From NCBI GenBank assembly GCA_017433195.1, contig JAFRHR010000011.1:1-33375 (forward strand): a DNA stretch of 33,375 nucleotides, given 5' to 3'. The notes below the pieces were generated by a model, which was not told where the DNA came from, made no database searches, and saw only the letters and a list, made by a program, of their open reading frames with translations. Shown one piece after another: positions 1 through 8,795 of the stretch (the first letter of the stretch is position 1; each line of letters begins with the position of its first letter). Both the position numbers and the translations under genes were made by a program. This DNA comes from a bacterium. Lineage in GTDB: Bacteria; Cyanobacteriota; Vampirovibrionia; Gastranaerophilales; Gastranaerophilaceae.

Positions 1-9
1 AATTAAATT

Positions 10-1368
10 ATGAAAGTTGTTATTATAGGCGGAGTGGCAGCGGGCGCAAAAACAGCCGCAAAAATAAAAAATTTATCAAGACAAACTGATGTGGTTATTT
101 ATACTCAGGATACTCATATTTCATATTCTGCCTGTGGTTTGCCCTACTACATTGAAGGCAGTTTTGAAGATTACAGAAATCTTCTCGTAAGACTTCCTGA
201 GGATTTTGAAAAAGTCGGTGTTTCTGTATTTTTACAGTATAAAGTAGTAAAAATAATTCCCGATAAAAAAGAAATCAAAGTTTTGGATATAAAAAATGAA
301 CGGGAATTTACGGATAATTATGATGTTCTTGTTATTGCAACCGGAGCAAAGCCTTTTATTCCCGAAATCAAAAACTTTAATCTGAAAAATGTGTTCACTC
401 TGAGAACAATTGAGGATGGGATAAATATCAGAAACATAATGCGAAAATCGGAAAAGGCCGTAATTATTGGTGCGGGATATATCGGAATAGAAGTTTTGGA
501 GGCATTTGTAAAAAACGGGTTAAAAGTCTCTATAATAAGTCATCAACCCTATATTATGCCAATGTTAAGCGAGGATATTTCTTCTCTTGTGCAAAACTAT
601 GTTCAGGATAAATGTCGGGATAAAATATCGGTTTATACAAATGAAGCCGTAACGGAATTTATAGGAAATGATACGGTAACAGCTGTTAAAACCCAAAGCG
701 GAAAAATAATTGAAACGGATTTTGTTTTGCTGAGTGCGGGAATAAGACCTGTTGTTGATATTGCACAAGATGCCGGAATTGAAATCGGAAAAACGGGTGC
801 AATAAGGGTTAACAGCCGTATGCAGACAAACATCAAAGATATCTACGCCTGCGGAGATTGTGCCGAAAAAATAAATATAATTTCCCAAACTCCGATGTGG
901 ATTCCTCTGGGTTCGACCGCAAACAAAGAAGGAAGATGTGCAGCTATGAACATTTGCGGTATTGCAGACGATTTTGAAGGAGTTTTAGGTTCTGCCGTTA
1001 CTCGTTTTTTTGATTTGACCATCTCGAAGACAGGGTTAAGCGAAAGAACTGCACAAAGTTTAGGTTTTGATACAGTTTCCGAAAAGATAACAGAAATTGA
1101 TAAAGCGGGATATATGCCTAATGTTGATAAAGTAACCGTAAAACTCATTGCGGATAAGCGTTCGCATAAAATTTTGGGGGCTGAAGCAATAGGCAGTATT
1201 GATGCGGATAAAAGGATTAATTCGCTGACAAGCGGGCTGATAAACGGTCTGACTGTGCATAAACTTTCGTCTGTCGATATAACTTATGCCCCGCCGTTTT
1301 CGGTAAACATAGATCCGATAATTATTCTTGCGCAAAAAATTGAGAAAAAACTAAACAGTCCTGTTTAG
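10..1368 (+). CDS. CoA-disulfide reductase / NAD(P)H oxidase family flavoprotein
   Basis: A 452-residue pyridine-nucleotide-disulfide oxidoreductase. The N-terminal FAD-binding motif is GGVAAG (residues 7-12). Cys42 sits in SYSACGLPYY, the single redox cysteine typical of CoA-disulfide reductases and related NADH oxidases. A second nucleotide-binding glycine motif (GAGYIG) lies near residue 155, and CGDCAE near 280 is the FAD-contacting GD motif. The C-terminal ITYAPPFS segment carries a tyrosine conserved in CoA-disulfide reductases. Length fits the family (about 440-450) and there is no C-terminal rhodanese domain. The likely role is cytosolic reduction of CoA disulfide or persulfide, or NADH-dependent oxygen removal; the sequence does not decide which. 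Only nine bases precede the start, so the ribosome site is not visible. It converges on the next gene with a 4-bp overlap. Confidence 0.85.
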   Translation: MKVVIIGGVAAGAKTAAKIKNLSRQTDVVIYTQDTHISYSACGLPYYIEGSFEDYRNLLVRLPEDFEKVGVSVFLQYKVVKIIPDKKEIKVLDIKNEREFTDNYDVLVIATGAKPFIPEIKNFNLKNVFTLRTIEDGINIRNIMRKSEKAVIIGAGYIGIEVLEAFVKNGLKVSIISHQPYIMPMLSEDISSLVQNYVQDKCRDKISVYTNEAVTEFIGNDTVTAVKTQSGKIIETDFVLLSAGIRPVVDIAQDAGIEIGKTGAIRVNSRMQTNIKDIYACGDCAEKINIISQTPMWIPLGSTANKEGRCAAMNICGIADDFEGVLGSAVTRFFDLTISKTGLSERTAQSLGFDTVSEKITEIDKAGYMPNVDKVTVKLIADKRSHKILGAEAIGSIDADKRINSLTSGLINGLTVHKLSSVDITYAPPFSVNIDPIIILAQKIEKKLNSPV

Positions 1369-2300
1369 TACATTATATTTACGTCTTCAAGAAGTTTAAT
1401 GGTGATTTTTGTTCCCTGAGGGATAACTGCACTTCCGCCTTTATTGAAAATTGCTATAACAGGGGAGGCTATGGTATTCCCACTCCAGCATATAACTCCG
1501 TAGAGCATTGTAAAAGGTGAAAGAGCAACAGTTGAACCTTTGGCACAAAGGTTTACAGTGGTCTTCCACATCTCGTGATACAGAGCTCTGCCCCATGCCC
1601 CTTTATGCCATACGGTTTTCCAGTAGGTGCGTTTACCCTTATAGTTTTCAAAAAATACTTTTTTGTCGCCGACTTTTGTTATAACAGATTTTATTTGCTG
1701 GCGTTTCCCTGCCATAGTAATCGAGTTTACACTGATAACAAGAAGTCCGCCGTTACAGGTAAATTGAGGTCTGTGAGAATCAACGATTTTCCCTGAGAAT
1801 TTTGTGCCTTTCGGGATTGTGAAATAAGGCGTTTTTATGTCTTTTGGTGCCGCAAAATTCACATAAGTTCCGGCTTTTTGGTAATCAGAAATTTTTGCTG
1901 TGTTTACGATTTCAAAACACATACCTTTTCTGAGTTTTGCAATATTTGTCGGTCTGTACGCCTTTGTTTTTGTCGGGGTATAAACTGCCTGAGTAGTATT
2001 TTTCTCATAACTGTACTGTTTTACCGGCATTGTTGTAGTCTGTTTTTGTTGGAGTATTTTGGGCAATGGCGGTAATTCGTTTTCTTCCGAGTTTTTTGTC
2101 GATACATCCGAAGCATTTTTTATTACTGTAAATTTTTTGTTGTCTTGAGGTTGAGAGGATGAATAAGTGCTTCTTGAACTGTCATTTACGGTTGCATCAA
2201 GGTCGATTGCTCTTGCACTGCAATAAAACAAAGATAAAAACAGCACAGTTATAAAACAAATTACTCTAAAAGCAAAAGTTTTATAAAAATTCAAAAGCAT
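1365..2300 (-). CDS. Exported protein of unknown function
   Basis: A 311-residue protein with a clear signal peptide: Lys/Arg near the start, a hydrophobic stretch over residues 11-26 and a likely cleavage after CSARA. Residues 35-115 are low-complexity (Ser, Gln, Thr, Lys, Pro) and look disordered. The C-terminal half contains two short segments of the form 'IPKGTKFSGKIV' and 'IPQGTKITIKLL', which suggest beta-barrel-like strands in which a value such as a pore or resistance is set; this reading is weak. I do not recognise the family. The start has GGAGA six bases upstream. It begins 13 bp after the glutamate-synthase-like gene on the same strand and is probably co-transcribed with it. Confidence 0.7.
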   Translation of the reverse strand: MLLNFYKTFAFRVICFITVLFLSLFYCSARAIDLDATVNDSSRSTYSSSQPQDNKKFTVIKNASDVSTKNSEENELPPLPKILQQKQTTTMPVKQYSYEKNTTQAVYTPTKTKAYRPTNIAKLRKGMCFEIVNTAKISDYQKAGTYVNFAAPKDIKTPYFTIPKGTKFSGKIVDSHRPQFTCNGGLLVISVNSITMAGKRQQIKSVITKVGDKKVFFENYKGKRTYWKTVWHKGAWGRALYHEMWKTTVNLCAKGSTVALSPFTMLYGVICWSGNTIASPVIAIFNKGGSAVIPQGTKITIKLLEDVNIMY

Positions 2301-2313
2301 TCAGATTCTCCGA

Positions 2314-3678
2314 TTACTTATTTAACATTTCGTTAATTGCTTTAGCCGCACGTTTTCCTGCGCCCATTGCGTTAATTGCGTTTGAAGTTCCTACAGGTGC
2401 AACGTCTCCGCCTGCATAAATAGTCGGGATTGAAGTTTCACCTGTTTCACTGTTTACGGTAAAGTAACCTTTTCTGTCAGTTTCAAAATCCAGTCCGTCC
2501 ATTTTTGATGATTTCTGTATAATAGGATTCGGACCTGTTCCGAGTGCGACAATAACTGTATCCAAATCTATGGTTTCAAATTTGCCTGTTCCGACAGGTG
2601 AACGTCTGCCTGATTCATCGGGTTCGCCGAGTTCCATTATTTCAAATTCCATACCTGAAACATAACCTTCTGTCCCCAAAATCTTTGACGGAGCGTACAA
2701 GAATTTAAATACAACTCCTTCTTCTTTTGCGTGTCTGATTTCTTCAAGTCTTGCAGGAAGTTCTGCTTCAGTTCTTCTGTAGAAGATGTATACTTCTTTA
2801 AACCCTACACGAACAGCTGTTCTTGCTGCATCCATCGCAACGTTTCCGCCTCCGATAACCGCAACTTTTTCCCCTTTTTTCAATGGTGTTGCCGTTTCTT
2901 CAAGGTTGGCCTGCATAAGATTTACTCTTGTTAGAAATTCGTTTGCAGAGAAAACTCCGTTTAAGTTTTCGCCTTCAATGTTCATCATCTTTGGCAATCC
3001 TGCACCGGAACAGATAAATATAGCATCAAAACCGTCATCCTGAAGTTGTTTTATCGTTATAGATTTTCCGACAACGACATTTTTTTCGAACTTAACACCT
3101 ATTGATTTAAGGTTGTTGATTTCTTTATCCAGTACAGTTCTCGGAAGTCTGAAAGGAGGTATTCCGTATCTCAAAACTCCGCCGAATTTGTGCAGGGCCT
3201 CGAAAATAGTTACATCATGACCAGCTTTTCTCAAGTCTGCGGCTGCGGTAATTCCTGCACAACCTGAGCCGATTATTGCAACTTTTTTGCCAGAGTTTTT
3301 AATTTCTGTATTTTCGGGATTTGTATTATCTCCGACATAACGCTCCAAAGCTCCTATTGCAACAGGTTCTCCTTTGATACCTAAAACGCAGTTACCTTCA
3401 CACTGTTTTTCCTGTGGACAAACTCTTCCGCAGACAGAAGGAAGCATACTTGTTTCTCTTATCACTTCGCCGGCTTTTTTGATATCGTCTTCTTTTAATG
3501 CAGCTATAAATTTAGGTATCTGAATATTTACAGGGCAACCCTGTACGCATCTCGGATTTTTGCAATTCAGACATCTTGATGCTTCAAGTTTTACCTGTTC
3601 CGCTGTCAAATTTTCCTCAACTGCATTAAAATTACTTCTTCTCTGTATTTTATCCTGTTCGATAGGTCTTTGCCTCAT
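2314..3678 (-). CDS. gltA: NADPH-dependent glutamate synthase family oxidoreductase (GltA/GltD/NfnB type)
   Basis: A 454-residue protein with the full small-chain architecture. Two 4Fe-4S sites lie in an N-terminal Fer4_20 domain (Cys36, 39, 44, 48 and Cys83, 87, 93, 97). An FAD motif (IIGSGCAG, about 136-142) and an NADPH motif (VIGGGNVAMDAAR, 274-286) follow. Length matches the free-standing homotetrameric 'GltA' form (not citrate synthase), which includes NfnB-like subunits that bifurcate electrons between NADPH, NADH and ferredoxin. No glutamate synthase large subunit or NfnA is adjacent, so the physiological reaction is open. The reading frame extends upstream to 3759, into mntP, but the ATG at 3678 has GGGGAG about 6 bases upstream and begins at the family's usual N-terminus. 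Confidence 0.88.
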   Translation of the reverse strand: MRQRPIEQDKIQRRSNFNAVEENLTAEQVKLEASRCLNCKNPRCVQGCPVNIQIPKFIAALKEDDIKKAGEVIRETSMLPSVCGRVCPQEKQCEGNCVLGIKGEPVAIGALERYVGDNTNPENTEIKNSGKKVAIIGSGCAGITAAADLRKAGHDVTIFEALHKFGGVLRYGIPPFRLPRTVLDKEINNLKSIGVKFEKNVVVGKSITIKQLQDDGFDAIFICSGAGLPKMMNIEGENLNGVFSANEFLTRVNLMQANLEETATPLKKGEKVAVIGGGNVAMDAARTAVRVGFKEVYIFYRRTEAELPARLEEIRHAKEEGVVFKFLYAPSKILGTEGYVSGMEFEIMELGEPDESGRRSPVGTGKFETIDLDTVIVALGTGPNPIIQKSSKMDGLDFETDRKGYFTVNSETGETSIPTIYAGGDVAPVGTSNAINAMGAGKRAAKAINEMLNK

Positions 3679-3751
3679 TTTACTCTCCCCGTTTAAACTA
3701 TCCCATAAAACTATTATACTACGGTTTTTTAAATTTGTAATTATTTTAATG

Positions 3752-4300
3752 CTATGCAAGTATAGTGTATAAAGCCAAGCCTATTAAAATACAACCGCCG
3801 GATATTTGTAAAATTTTTGTGTTCAGTTTTTTTAATTTTTCGGTTATAAAAAATCCCAAAACAGAGTTAATAAAAGTAATTATACCAAACAGTATTATAG
3901 GAATTAAAAATTTCGTATTGCTTAAAAGTAGGGAAATTCCAGCGGAAAATGCGTCAATACTCGTTGCAACAGCCACTATGAATAAGCATCCTGCAGATAA
4001 ACATTCCGTGTTTATACTATCTTCTTTTTGGGTAATGGCATCTTTAATAAATTGTATTCCAAGTATTGCAAATATCAAAAATACGATTAATTTTGAGTAA
4101 GGCAGGATAAATACTTTTACAAAATCCGCAAGGTAATATCCGAAAACAGGCATTAAAGCCTGAAAAAATCCGGTGTATCCTGCTAAAAGCAGAGCATTTT
4201 TAAGCCTTTTTTCTTTTATGCTTAAACCGTAAGAAAAAGAAACAATACAAGCATCAATTGAAAGTGCAACGGCTAAAAGTAAAACTTCAATTATATTCAT
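3752..4300 (-). CDS. mntP: MntP-like manganese efflux pump
   Basis: A 182-residue integral membrane protein with six predicted hydrophobic helices in two homologous halves. Each half carries the family signature: SIDAC in helix 1 (about residues 15-19) and TSIDAFSAG in helix 4 (about 113-121). In the known family these acidic residues line the Mn(II) pathway in the inner membrane. Length equals that of E. coli MntP (about 188). AGGT lies upstream of the ATG. The gene overlaps the end of the DUF4127 gene by 14 bp, so the two are translationally coupled. I see no yybP-ykoY Mn riboswitch upstream, as expected for an internal operon gene. Confidence 0.85.
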   Translation of the reverse strand: MNIIEVLLLAVALSIDACIVSFSYGLSIKEKRLKNALLLAGYTGFFQALMPVFGYYLADFVKVFILPYSKLIVFLIFAILGIQFIKDAITQKEDSINTECLSAGCLFIVAVATSIDAFSAGISLLLSNTKFLIPIILFGIITFINSVLGFFITEKLKKLNTKILQISGGCILIGLALYTILA

Positions 4301-5651
4301 GTTTTACCTCGCAATTAACCTCCGTTTCAAAAAGTCTGTTCCAGGAGTAGGTGTACGTGTAATTATAGTTTTTATTTAAGAATCTGTTTATTTGTTCAGT
4401 ATATGTTTTTATATCTTCATCAATGTTTCTTGGTTCTGTTAAAGTTTGTCTTACGTTTGCCTGATAAGCCCAATCATCGGCAAATCTTATTGCCTGCAGT
4501 TTTTCAAAAGCATCTTTATTATAATTTGTCGCATTATATCTGAATTTTGCTGCACATAGAAGGCTGCCTAAAGTGTTTGCGGTTGTATTCCATGCTGAAT
4601 ATCCGTAAAACAGGTCAGGATTATATTCGTTTTTGAATAGTTCTTGTACAAAATTATTATCTGCACCGTTTGCAAAACGAACATCTGCTATCATATAAGG
4701 TTTGTCTTTTGGTAAATCAAGTGTTCCTTCAAAACTTTTTGTATCGATTTTCATTACGATTTCACCCTGTCGTTCGTCAAAATTGTTAATTATCAGAACT
4801 AAGTCAGCATTGTTATAATCTGTTGCCAGCTTCATTCCGGCAAGTTCGATTTGATTTTTTACGCTGATTTCAAGCGGAATATCTTCGTAATTTGAAATCA
4901 GATTTTTGCTATCTGGTGAAGTATAGATTGGGAATATTTTTACTTCTTTATTTATTGTTTTTGCCAAAAGAGTGAGCGGAATTTCATCTGCTCCTGTCTG
5001 AACGGATGCTCCGAGTTTTTTTAGTTCGTTTGCTTCTCTTATATTTAAACCATATTTGGCACAGTCATCTTTTGAGAAAACCAAAGTTTCAAATAAACCC
5101 TCTTTTTGCATTTCAAGATATAGTTTATTTATGTCAAAATTTCTTTTTCTTGTTGTCAGATAATCATTTATGATTTCTTCCGGTATTCCGTAATCTGAAG
5201 GGTTTTGCAGCCCGTCTTTTAAGTCGCAGTCATAAGAGTATCTGAAGATTTTTTCTCCGTATTCGGACCAGTATTCTTTTTCTTCAATGTTAAAATTGTT
5301 GTTTGAAATTCTCATAATGCTTGAAAATGCGTAAGTTTTAATTCCTTTTGAATTAAGAATTTCTTTTAGTTTTAAGACGTTATTTTTTATTTCGTCAAAG
5401 GTTTCCGTACTTCTTCTTGATTGTATTAGTCCGCCGTATGTGAGTGTATCAAGAGAAATAACGGCACAATCTACACTTTCAAGATTTGAAAACCAATCAA
5501 GTATTTCCGTATTTTTTGCAGGAAAAGTCAGACTTCCCAACAAATCTCTCGGCGGAATTAACAATTCAGTATCTTTGTTAATTTCAGCAATATCTTTTGC
5601 CAAATTGTAGCATACGGGACGGTTATCTATAGGTATAAAACAAACTCTCAT
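4287..5651 (-). CDS. DUF4127 family protein
   Basis: A 454-residue cytosolic-looking protein with the hallmarks of the uncharacterised DUF4127 family: IPIDNRPVCY at residues 6-15, PPRDLLG near 38, and SLDTLTYGGLIQSR near 66-79. Conserved NGADN and GYSAWNTTANTLG blocks lie in the last third. Family function is unknown to me. No signal peptide or membrane segment is seen. The ATG has no Shine-Dalgarno, but TATACT ends six bases before it, suggesting a leaderless transcript. It is the first gene of a minus-strand run with mntP, the glutamate-synthase-like gene and the exported protein. Confidence 0.82.
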   Translation of the reverse strand: MRVCFIPIDNRPVCYNLAKDIAEINKDTELLIPPRDLLGSLTFPAKNTEILDWFSNLESVDCAVISLDTLTYGGLIQSRRSTETFDEIKNNVLKLKEILNSKGIKTYAFSSIMRISNNNFNIEEKEYWSEYGEKIFRYSYDCDLKDGLQNPSDYGIPEEIINDYLTTRKRNFDINKLYLEMQKEGLFETLVFSKDDCAKYGLNIREANELKKLGASVQTGADEIPLTLLAKTINKEVKIFPIYTSPDSKNLISNYEDIPLEISVKNQIELAGMKLATDYNNADLVLIINNFDERQGEIVMKIDTKSFEGTLDLPKDKPYMIADVRFANGADNNFVQELFKNEYNPDLFYGYSAWNTTANTLGSLLCAAKFRYNATNYNKDAFEKLQAIRFADDWAYQANVRQTLTEPRNIDEDIKTYTEQINRFLNKNYNYTYTYSWNRLFETEVNCEVKHEYN

Positions 5652-5657
5652 AAAATA

Positions 5658-5663
5658 AGTATA
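5658..5663 (-). promoter_or_regulatory. -10 element of the DUF4127 operon, probably leaderless
   Basis: On the minus strand the sequence TGCTATACT forms an extended -10 (TG, one base, TATACT). Exactly six bases separate the hexamer from the ATG at 5651, so transcription would start at or next to the start codon. No purine-rich ribosome site is present. A -35 match is poor (TTTCAA at 17-bp spacing). Confidence 0.5.
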
Positions 5664-5716
5664 GCATTTTAATAAGGATATTGAAATAAAATAGTAGCAA
5701 AAATTAAAAAATCAGA

Positions 5717-5722
5717 TATAAT
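5717..5722 (+). promoter_or_regulatory. -10 element of the rhamnan-synthesis-F-like gene, probably leaderless
   Basis: A consensus TATAAT ends six bases before the ATG at 5729, placing the predicted start of transcription at the start codon. No Shine-Dalgarno lies between. It is back-to-back with the minus-strand promoter at 5658-5663. No good -35 is seen. Confidence 0.5.
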
Positions 5723-5728
5723 AGTCTT

Positions 5729-6466
5729 ATGAAAAAGGTTCTTGTACATTTGCATTTGTTTTATTTGAATCAATGGTCTTATTTTGCAGAAAAATTGAGC
5801 AATATAGATGATTGTGATTGGGATTTATTCGTTACGGTTTGTCCGAATGAGGATGATTATGACGAATATGAAAAGTTTGAGGAAACCCAAAAAGATATTT
5901 TAAGTTTTAAACCTGATGCAAAAATTATAACGGTTGAAAATGCCGGATATGATATTTTACCTTTTTTAAATGTTTTAAAATCTGTAAATCTGGATGATTA
6001 TGATTTTGTTTTAAAATTGCATACAAAAGGAATGAGAAATGAAGTTCTTAATTTCAACGGAATTCCTTTTTGCGGTGCTTTTTGGATGAAAAGATTAGTG
6101 GATTCTATGCTTTATTCAAAAGAAATTTTTACTCAAAATCTTAAAATACTGAGTCGTGAAGAATACGGAATGGTTGTCGATTCATTTTTTTATATAAACT
6201 TGCAAAATTATCCTGAAGACACAACGCTTTTAGACGAATTAAAGAAACAATTAAATATAAAATCACAACACCGCAAATTTTTGGCAGGAAGTATGTTTTT
6301 TATAAAGGCTTCAATTTTAAAGAGATTATTGAATTTGAATATAAGCTGTCCTGGAAAAACTGCCACCGGGAATATAGGAACAATATTCCATGCAGTAGAG
6401 AGAGTATTTACGATTTTAACTGATGATGAAGGTTATAATATTTATACTGTTCCTATGTTCTACTAA
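5729..6466 (+). CDS. Rhamnan synthesis protein F (RgpF)-like, putative glycosyltransferase-type protein
   Basis: A 245-residue soluble protein resembling the RgpF family of polysaccharide proteins. LHLFYLNQW at residues 8-16 matches the family's N-terminal strand. NAGYDILPFL (about 71-80) corresponds to its N-x-G-x-D-x-x-PFL motif. DFVLKLHTKG (about 92-101) corresponds to its lysine-histidine-lysine motif. GSMFFIKAS near 192-200 matches a late family block. Substrate is not predictable; cell-surface polysaccharide or lipid-linked glycan decoration is the family theme. It stands alone between the DUF4127 operon and the flagellar block, and its promoter suggests a leaderless mRNA. Confidence 0.7.
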   Translation: MKKVLVHLHLFYLNQWSYFAEKLSNIDDCDWDLFVTVCPNEDDYDEYEKFEETQKDILSFKPDAKIITVENAGYDILPFLNVLKSVNLDDYDFVLKLHTKGMRNEVLNFNGIPFCGAFWMKRLVDSMLYSKEIFTQNLKILSREEYGMVVDSFFYINLQNYPEDTTLLDELKKQLNIKSQHRKFLAGSMFFIKASILKRLLNLNISCPGKTATGNIGTIFHAVERVFTILTDDEGYNIYTVPMFY

Positions 6467-6580
6467 TTTTTAATATACGTTTTGCAAAAGCCTCCCTTTT
6501 AATGTTGAATTTTTGAAATACAACAAACAGTTGATGTGAAAAAAATCGTATAGTTTTATCATATTGTAGGGAGATTAGGC

Positions 6581-7714
6581 TTGGCAGATAATAGTATAAA
6601 AACAAGTTTTTCAGGTGAACTTTATAAACAGTTTGACTGGTACGACAAGACTTTTACAGGTAAAATAAGTGAAGTCAGTACCTCTTATTTCTTTGAGGGG
6701 CTTGAATATAAACTTATCGGTTTAAGTGTTAATATGAACGTTCTTACAAAAAGTGAAAGCTTTTTTGTAACTAAAGTTCAGCTTGATGAAAAAAATGAGT
6801 TTTTAATCAGAATTTCTCAGGATGCAATCAGAATAATGCTTGATAAAATTTTGGGGAAATTAACCAAAAGAAAATTTGATTTAAGCAAATTAACAGATTT
6901 GGAAGCCAAAATTATAACATCGTTCAATAATGCATTATATGATGCTGTTTCTTCTAATATTGATGTTGCAAAGATAGAAAAGCAGCCCGAATTTTTGAAT
7001 TTAAGTTACAACGTAAGAAATGTTGCAACGAATGAATGCGGAAAACTTATAATAACAGTTCCGAAATCAGCGTTATCTCCTGTTTCAATCCAGGCTCAGA
7101 GTCCTGCTTTTGAAGATAGATTTTTTGAAAACAGTCTTGTTGATGTTACGTTGCGTCTGGGATTAACAAATTTCCCCGTGATAGATGTAAAAAAACTTGA
7201 TATAGGGGATTTGGTCCTTTTTGAAAACAGCAGAACAGACAGAATGACTTTATATTGCGAAGATATTATACAAGATTTCAGCGTGCGTCCGAATGATGCA
7301 CTAAGAGTTGATTACGAAACCATAAACGGGGGTGGAGATATGGATCAGAATGTAAACCTGTGGGATAGTATTCAGGTTGAAATGAGTGCTGAGTTTGACA
7401 AAGTCAAAATTTCACTCGGAGAATTAAAAGATATAGAAGAAGGGCAAGTTGTAGATATAAGTTCTGTTTATAATAACAAAGTTTCTCTTAAAGTAGGTGA
7501 TAAAACCATTGCCAAAGGAGAATTGGTTATTGTAAATGACAGATTTGGCGTGAAAATTGATTCTATAAATTCAAATAAAAATGTCCATGCCGAACAGGAA
7601 GAATCTTATACGGAAGAAGAAAATTATGGTGGTAATGAGGAAGCTCCGCAGGAAGGTGAACAAGGGGAAGAACTTGATTACAGCGACTTTGAGCTTGACG
7701 GACAAGATGTTTAG
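6581..7714 (+). CDS. FliM/FliN-family flagellar switch protein with two SpoA domains
   Basis: A 377-residue protein. Residues 1-175 resemble a divergent FliM/SctQ middle region (TDLEAKIITSFNNALYDAV, 105-123, is a CheC-like helix). Two SpoA-type beta domains follow at about 185-250 (VDVTLRLG, VIDVKKLDIGD) and 262-326 (IQVEMSAEFDKVKISLGEL, DIEEGQVVDIS). A highly acidic tail ends the protein. FliM normally has one SpoA domain; two in tandem is the layout of type III secretion SctQ or of FliM-FliN hybrids. Position before fliO-P-Q-R points to the C-ring of a flagellum. The start is a TTG with AGGGAG about 7 bases upstream; no in-frame ATG nearby fits better. Confidence 0.75.
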   Translation: MADNSIKTSFSGELYKQFDWYDKTFTGKISEVSTSYFFEGLEYKLIGLSVNMNVLTKSESFFVTKVQLDEKNEFLIRISQDAIRIMLDKILGKLTKRKFDLSKLTDLEAKIITSFNNALYDAVSSNIDVAKIEKQPEFLNLSYNVRNVATNECGKLIITVPKSALSPVSIQAQSPAFEDRFFENSLVDVTLRLGLTNFPVIDVKKLDIGDLVLFENSRTDRMTLYCEDIIQDFSVRPNDALRVDYETINGGGDMDQNVNLWDSIQVEMSAEFDKVKISLGELKDIEEGQVVDISSVYNNKVSLKVGDKTIAKGELVIVNDRFGVKIDSINSNKNVHAEQEESYTEEENYGGNEEAPQEGEQGEELDYSDFELDGQDV

Positions 7715-7767
7715 TAAAAAACAAGACTTTTAAAAATTTATCATTATAAATTAAACAGAGGTATATA

Positions 7768-8133
7768 ATGGAATTTAATTATTTAACAAATTTTGCGGTT
7801 TACGCAACTGCTATGGTCGGAGTTTTCATGATTGCTGTATTTGTTTTCAAAAAATGCATGCAGCCTTCTAAAGTTTCCAAAGGAAAAAATTTATCTGTTG
7901 AAGAAACAATTACACTTGCTCCCGGGAAGATTTTATACATTGTAAGAGCAGGCGGAGAAAAATTCTTAATAGCTTCAGACAGAGAAAGAACAAATTTAAT
8001 CTCAAAATTAAATGAACAGCCTATCAGGCAAAATAAATTTATGAATTTGCAGGATTATTCCGTATCTGAAATGCCAACGACTGGTACAGATGTTCCTGTT
8101 ATGAAAGAATTACTTAAAAAAATAGGTGGTTGA
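7768..8133 (+). CDS. fliO: FliO-like flagellar biosynthesis protein
   Basis: A 121-residue protein with one membrane helix near the N-terminus (about residues 8-28) followed by a basic stretch and a small cytosolic domain. The domain contains LSVEETITLAPGKILYIVRAGG-type strands and EKFLIASD, the FliO/YscJ-like fold pattern. FliO assists assembly of the FliP ring in the export gate. AGAGG lies upstream of the ATG. The stop codon is 10 bp before fliP, consistent with one operon. Confidence 0.75.
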   Translation: MEFNYLTNFAVYATAMVGVFMIAVFVFKKCMQPSKVSKGKNLSVEETITLAPGKILYIVRAGGEKFLIASDRERTNLISKLNEQPIRQNKFMNLQDYSVSEMPTTGTDVPVMKELLKKIGG

Positions 8134-8143
8134 GGAAAAAAAG

Positions 8144-8782
8144 ATGGATTTTATTAAAGATATGAACCCTGTTTTACAGATGTTGGTGGTAATGACCTCG
8201 TTTTCATTACTGCCTTTGGTTTTTTGCTGTATGACAAGTTTCCTGAGATTTACAATTGTATTTTCAATGCTGAAAACGGCATTAGGTACACAACAGGTTC
8301 CGCCGTCAATTGTTATCATCGGGTTAAGTATGATTTTAACTTTTTACACTATGGGTAATGTTTTTCAAAGCATGTATGAAATGGGCTCGGTTCCATATCA
8401 GCAAAATCAGAATATGGTGCTTGCCATAAATGAGGGTTCAAAACCGTTAAAAGAATTTATGCTAAAACAAACAAGAGAAAGCGATTTGCAGTTCTTTGTT
8501 CAGATGTCACAAAAAGAACAGCCAAACTCTCCTGATGAACTGAGTATATGGCAGGTTGCTCCTGCTTATATTTTGAGTGAACTTAAAACTTCATTTGAAA
8601 TAGGATTTATTATATTCGTTCCGTTCATTGTTTTGGATCTGGTTGTTGCAAACATCTTGCTTGCACTTGGTATGTTTATGTTATCTCCGACAATTATTTC
8701 GTTGCCGTTTAAACTTCTTATATTTATTGCGGTTGACGGATGGGCGTTAATTGTTCAGGGGCTCGTACAAAGTTATAATTAA
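8144..8782 (+). CDS. fliP: FliP, flagellar export gate protein
   Basis: A 212-residue protein with four hydrophobic helices and FliP-specific motifs. They are LLPLVFCCMTSFLRFTIVFS (about 19-38), ALGTQQVPP (43-51) and a C-terminal block with FIIFVPFIVLDLVVA and GMFMLSPTIISLPFK. FliP forms the core ring of the type III export gate with FliQ and FliR in the inner membrane. An upstream GTG at 8126 is possible, but the ATG at 8144 has GAGGA about 7 bases before it and is preferred. Most FliP proteins are near 245 residues with a cleaved signal peptide; none is seen here, so this is a short form. Confidence 0.9.
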   Translation: MDFIKDMNPVLQMLVVMTSFSLLPLVFCCMTSFLRFTIVFSMLKTALGTQQVPPSIVIIGLSMILTFYTMGNVFQSMYEMGSVPYQQNQNMVLAINEGSKPLKEFMLKQTRESDLQFFVQMSQKEQPNSPDELSIWQVAPAYILSELKTSFEIGFIIFVPFIVLDLVVANILLALGMFMLSPTIISLPFKLLIFIAVDGWALIVQGLVQSYN

Positions 8783-8795
8783 AAGAGGAAATATA

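Noticed and set aside
3679..3759. 27-residue N-terminal extension of the glutamate-synthase-like protein
   Set aside because: It overlaps mntP, lacks a ribosome site and precedes the family's normal start, whereas the ATG at 3678 has GGGGAG upstream.
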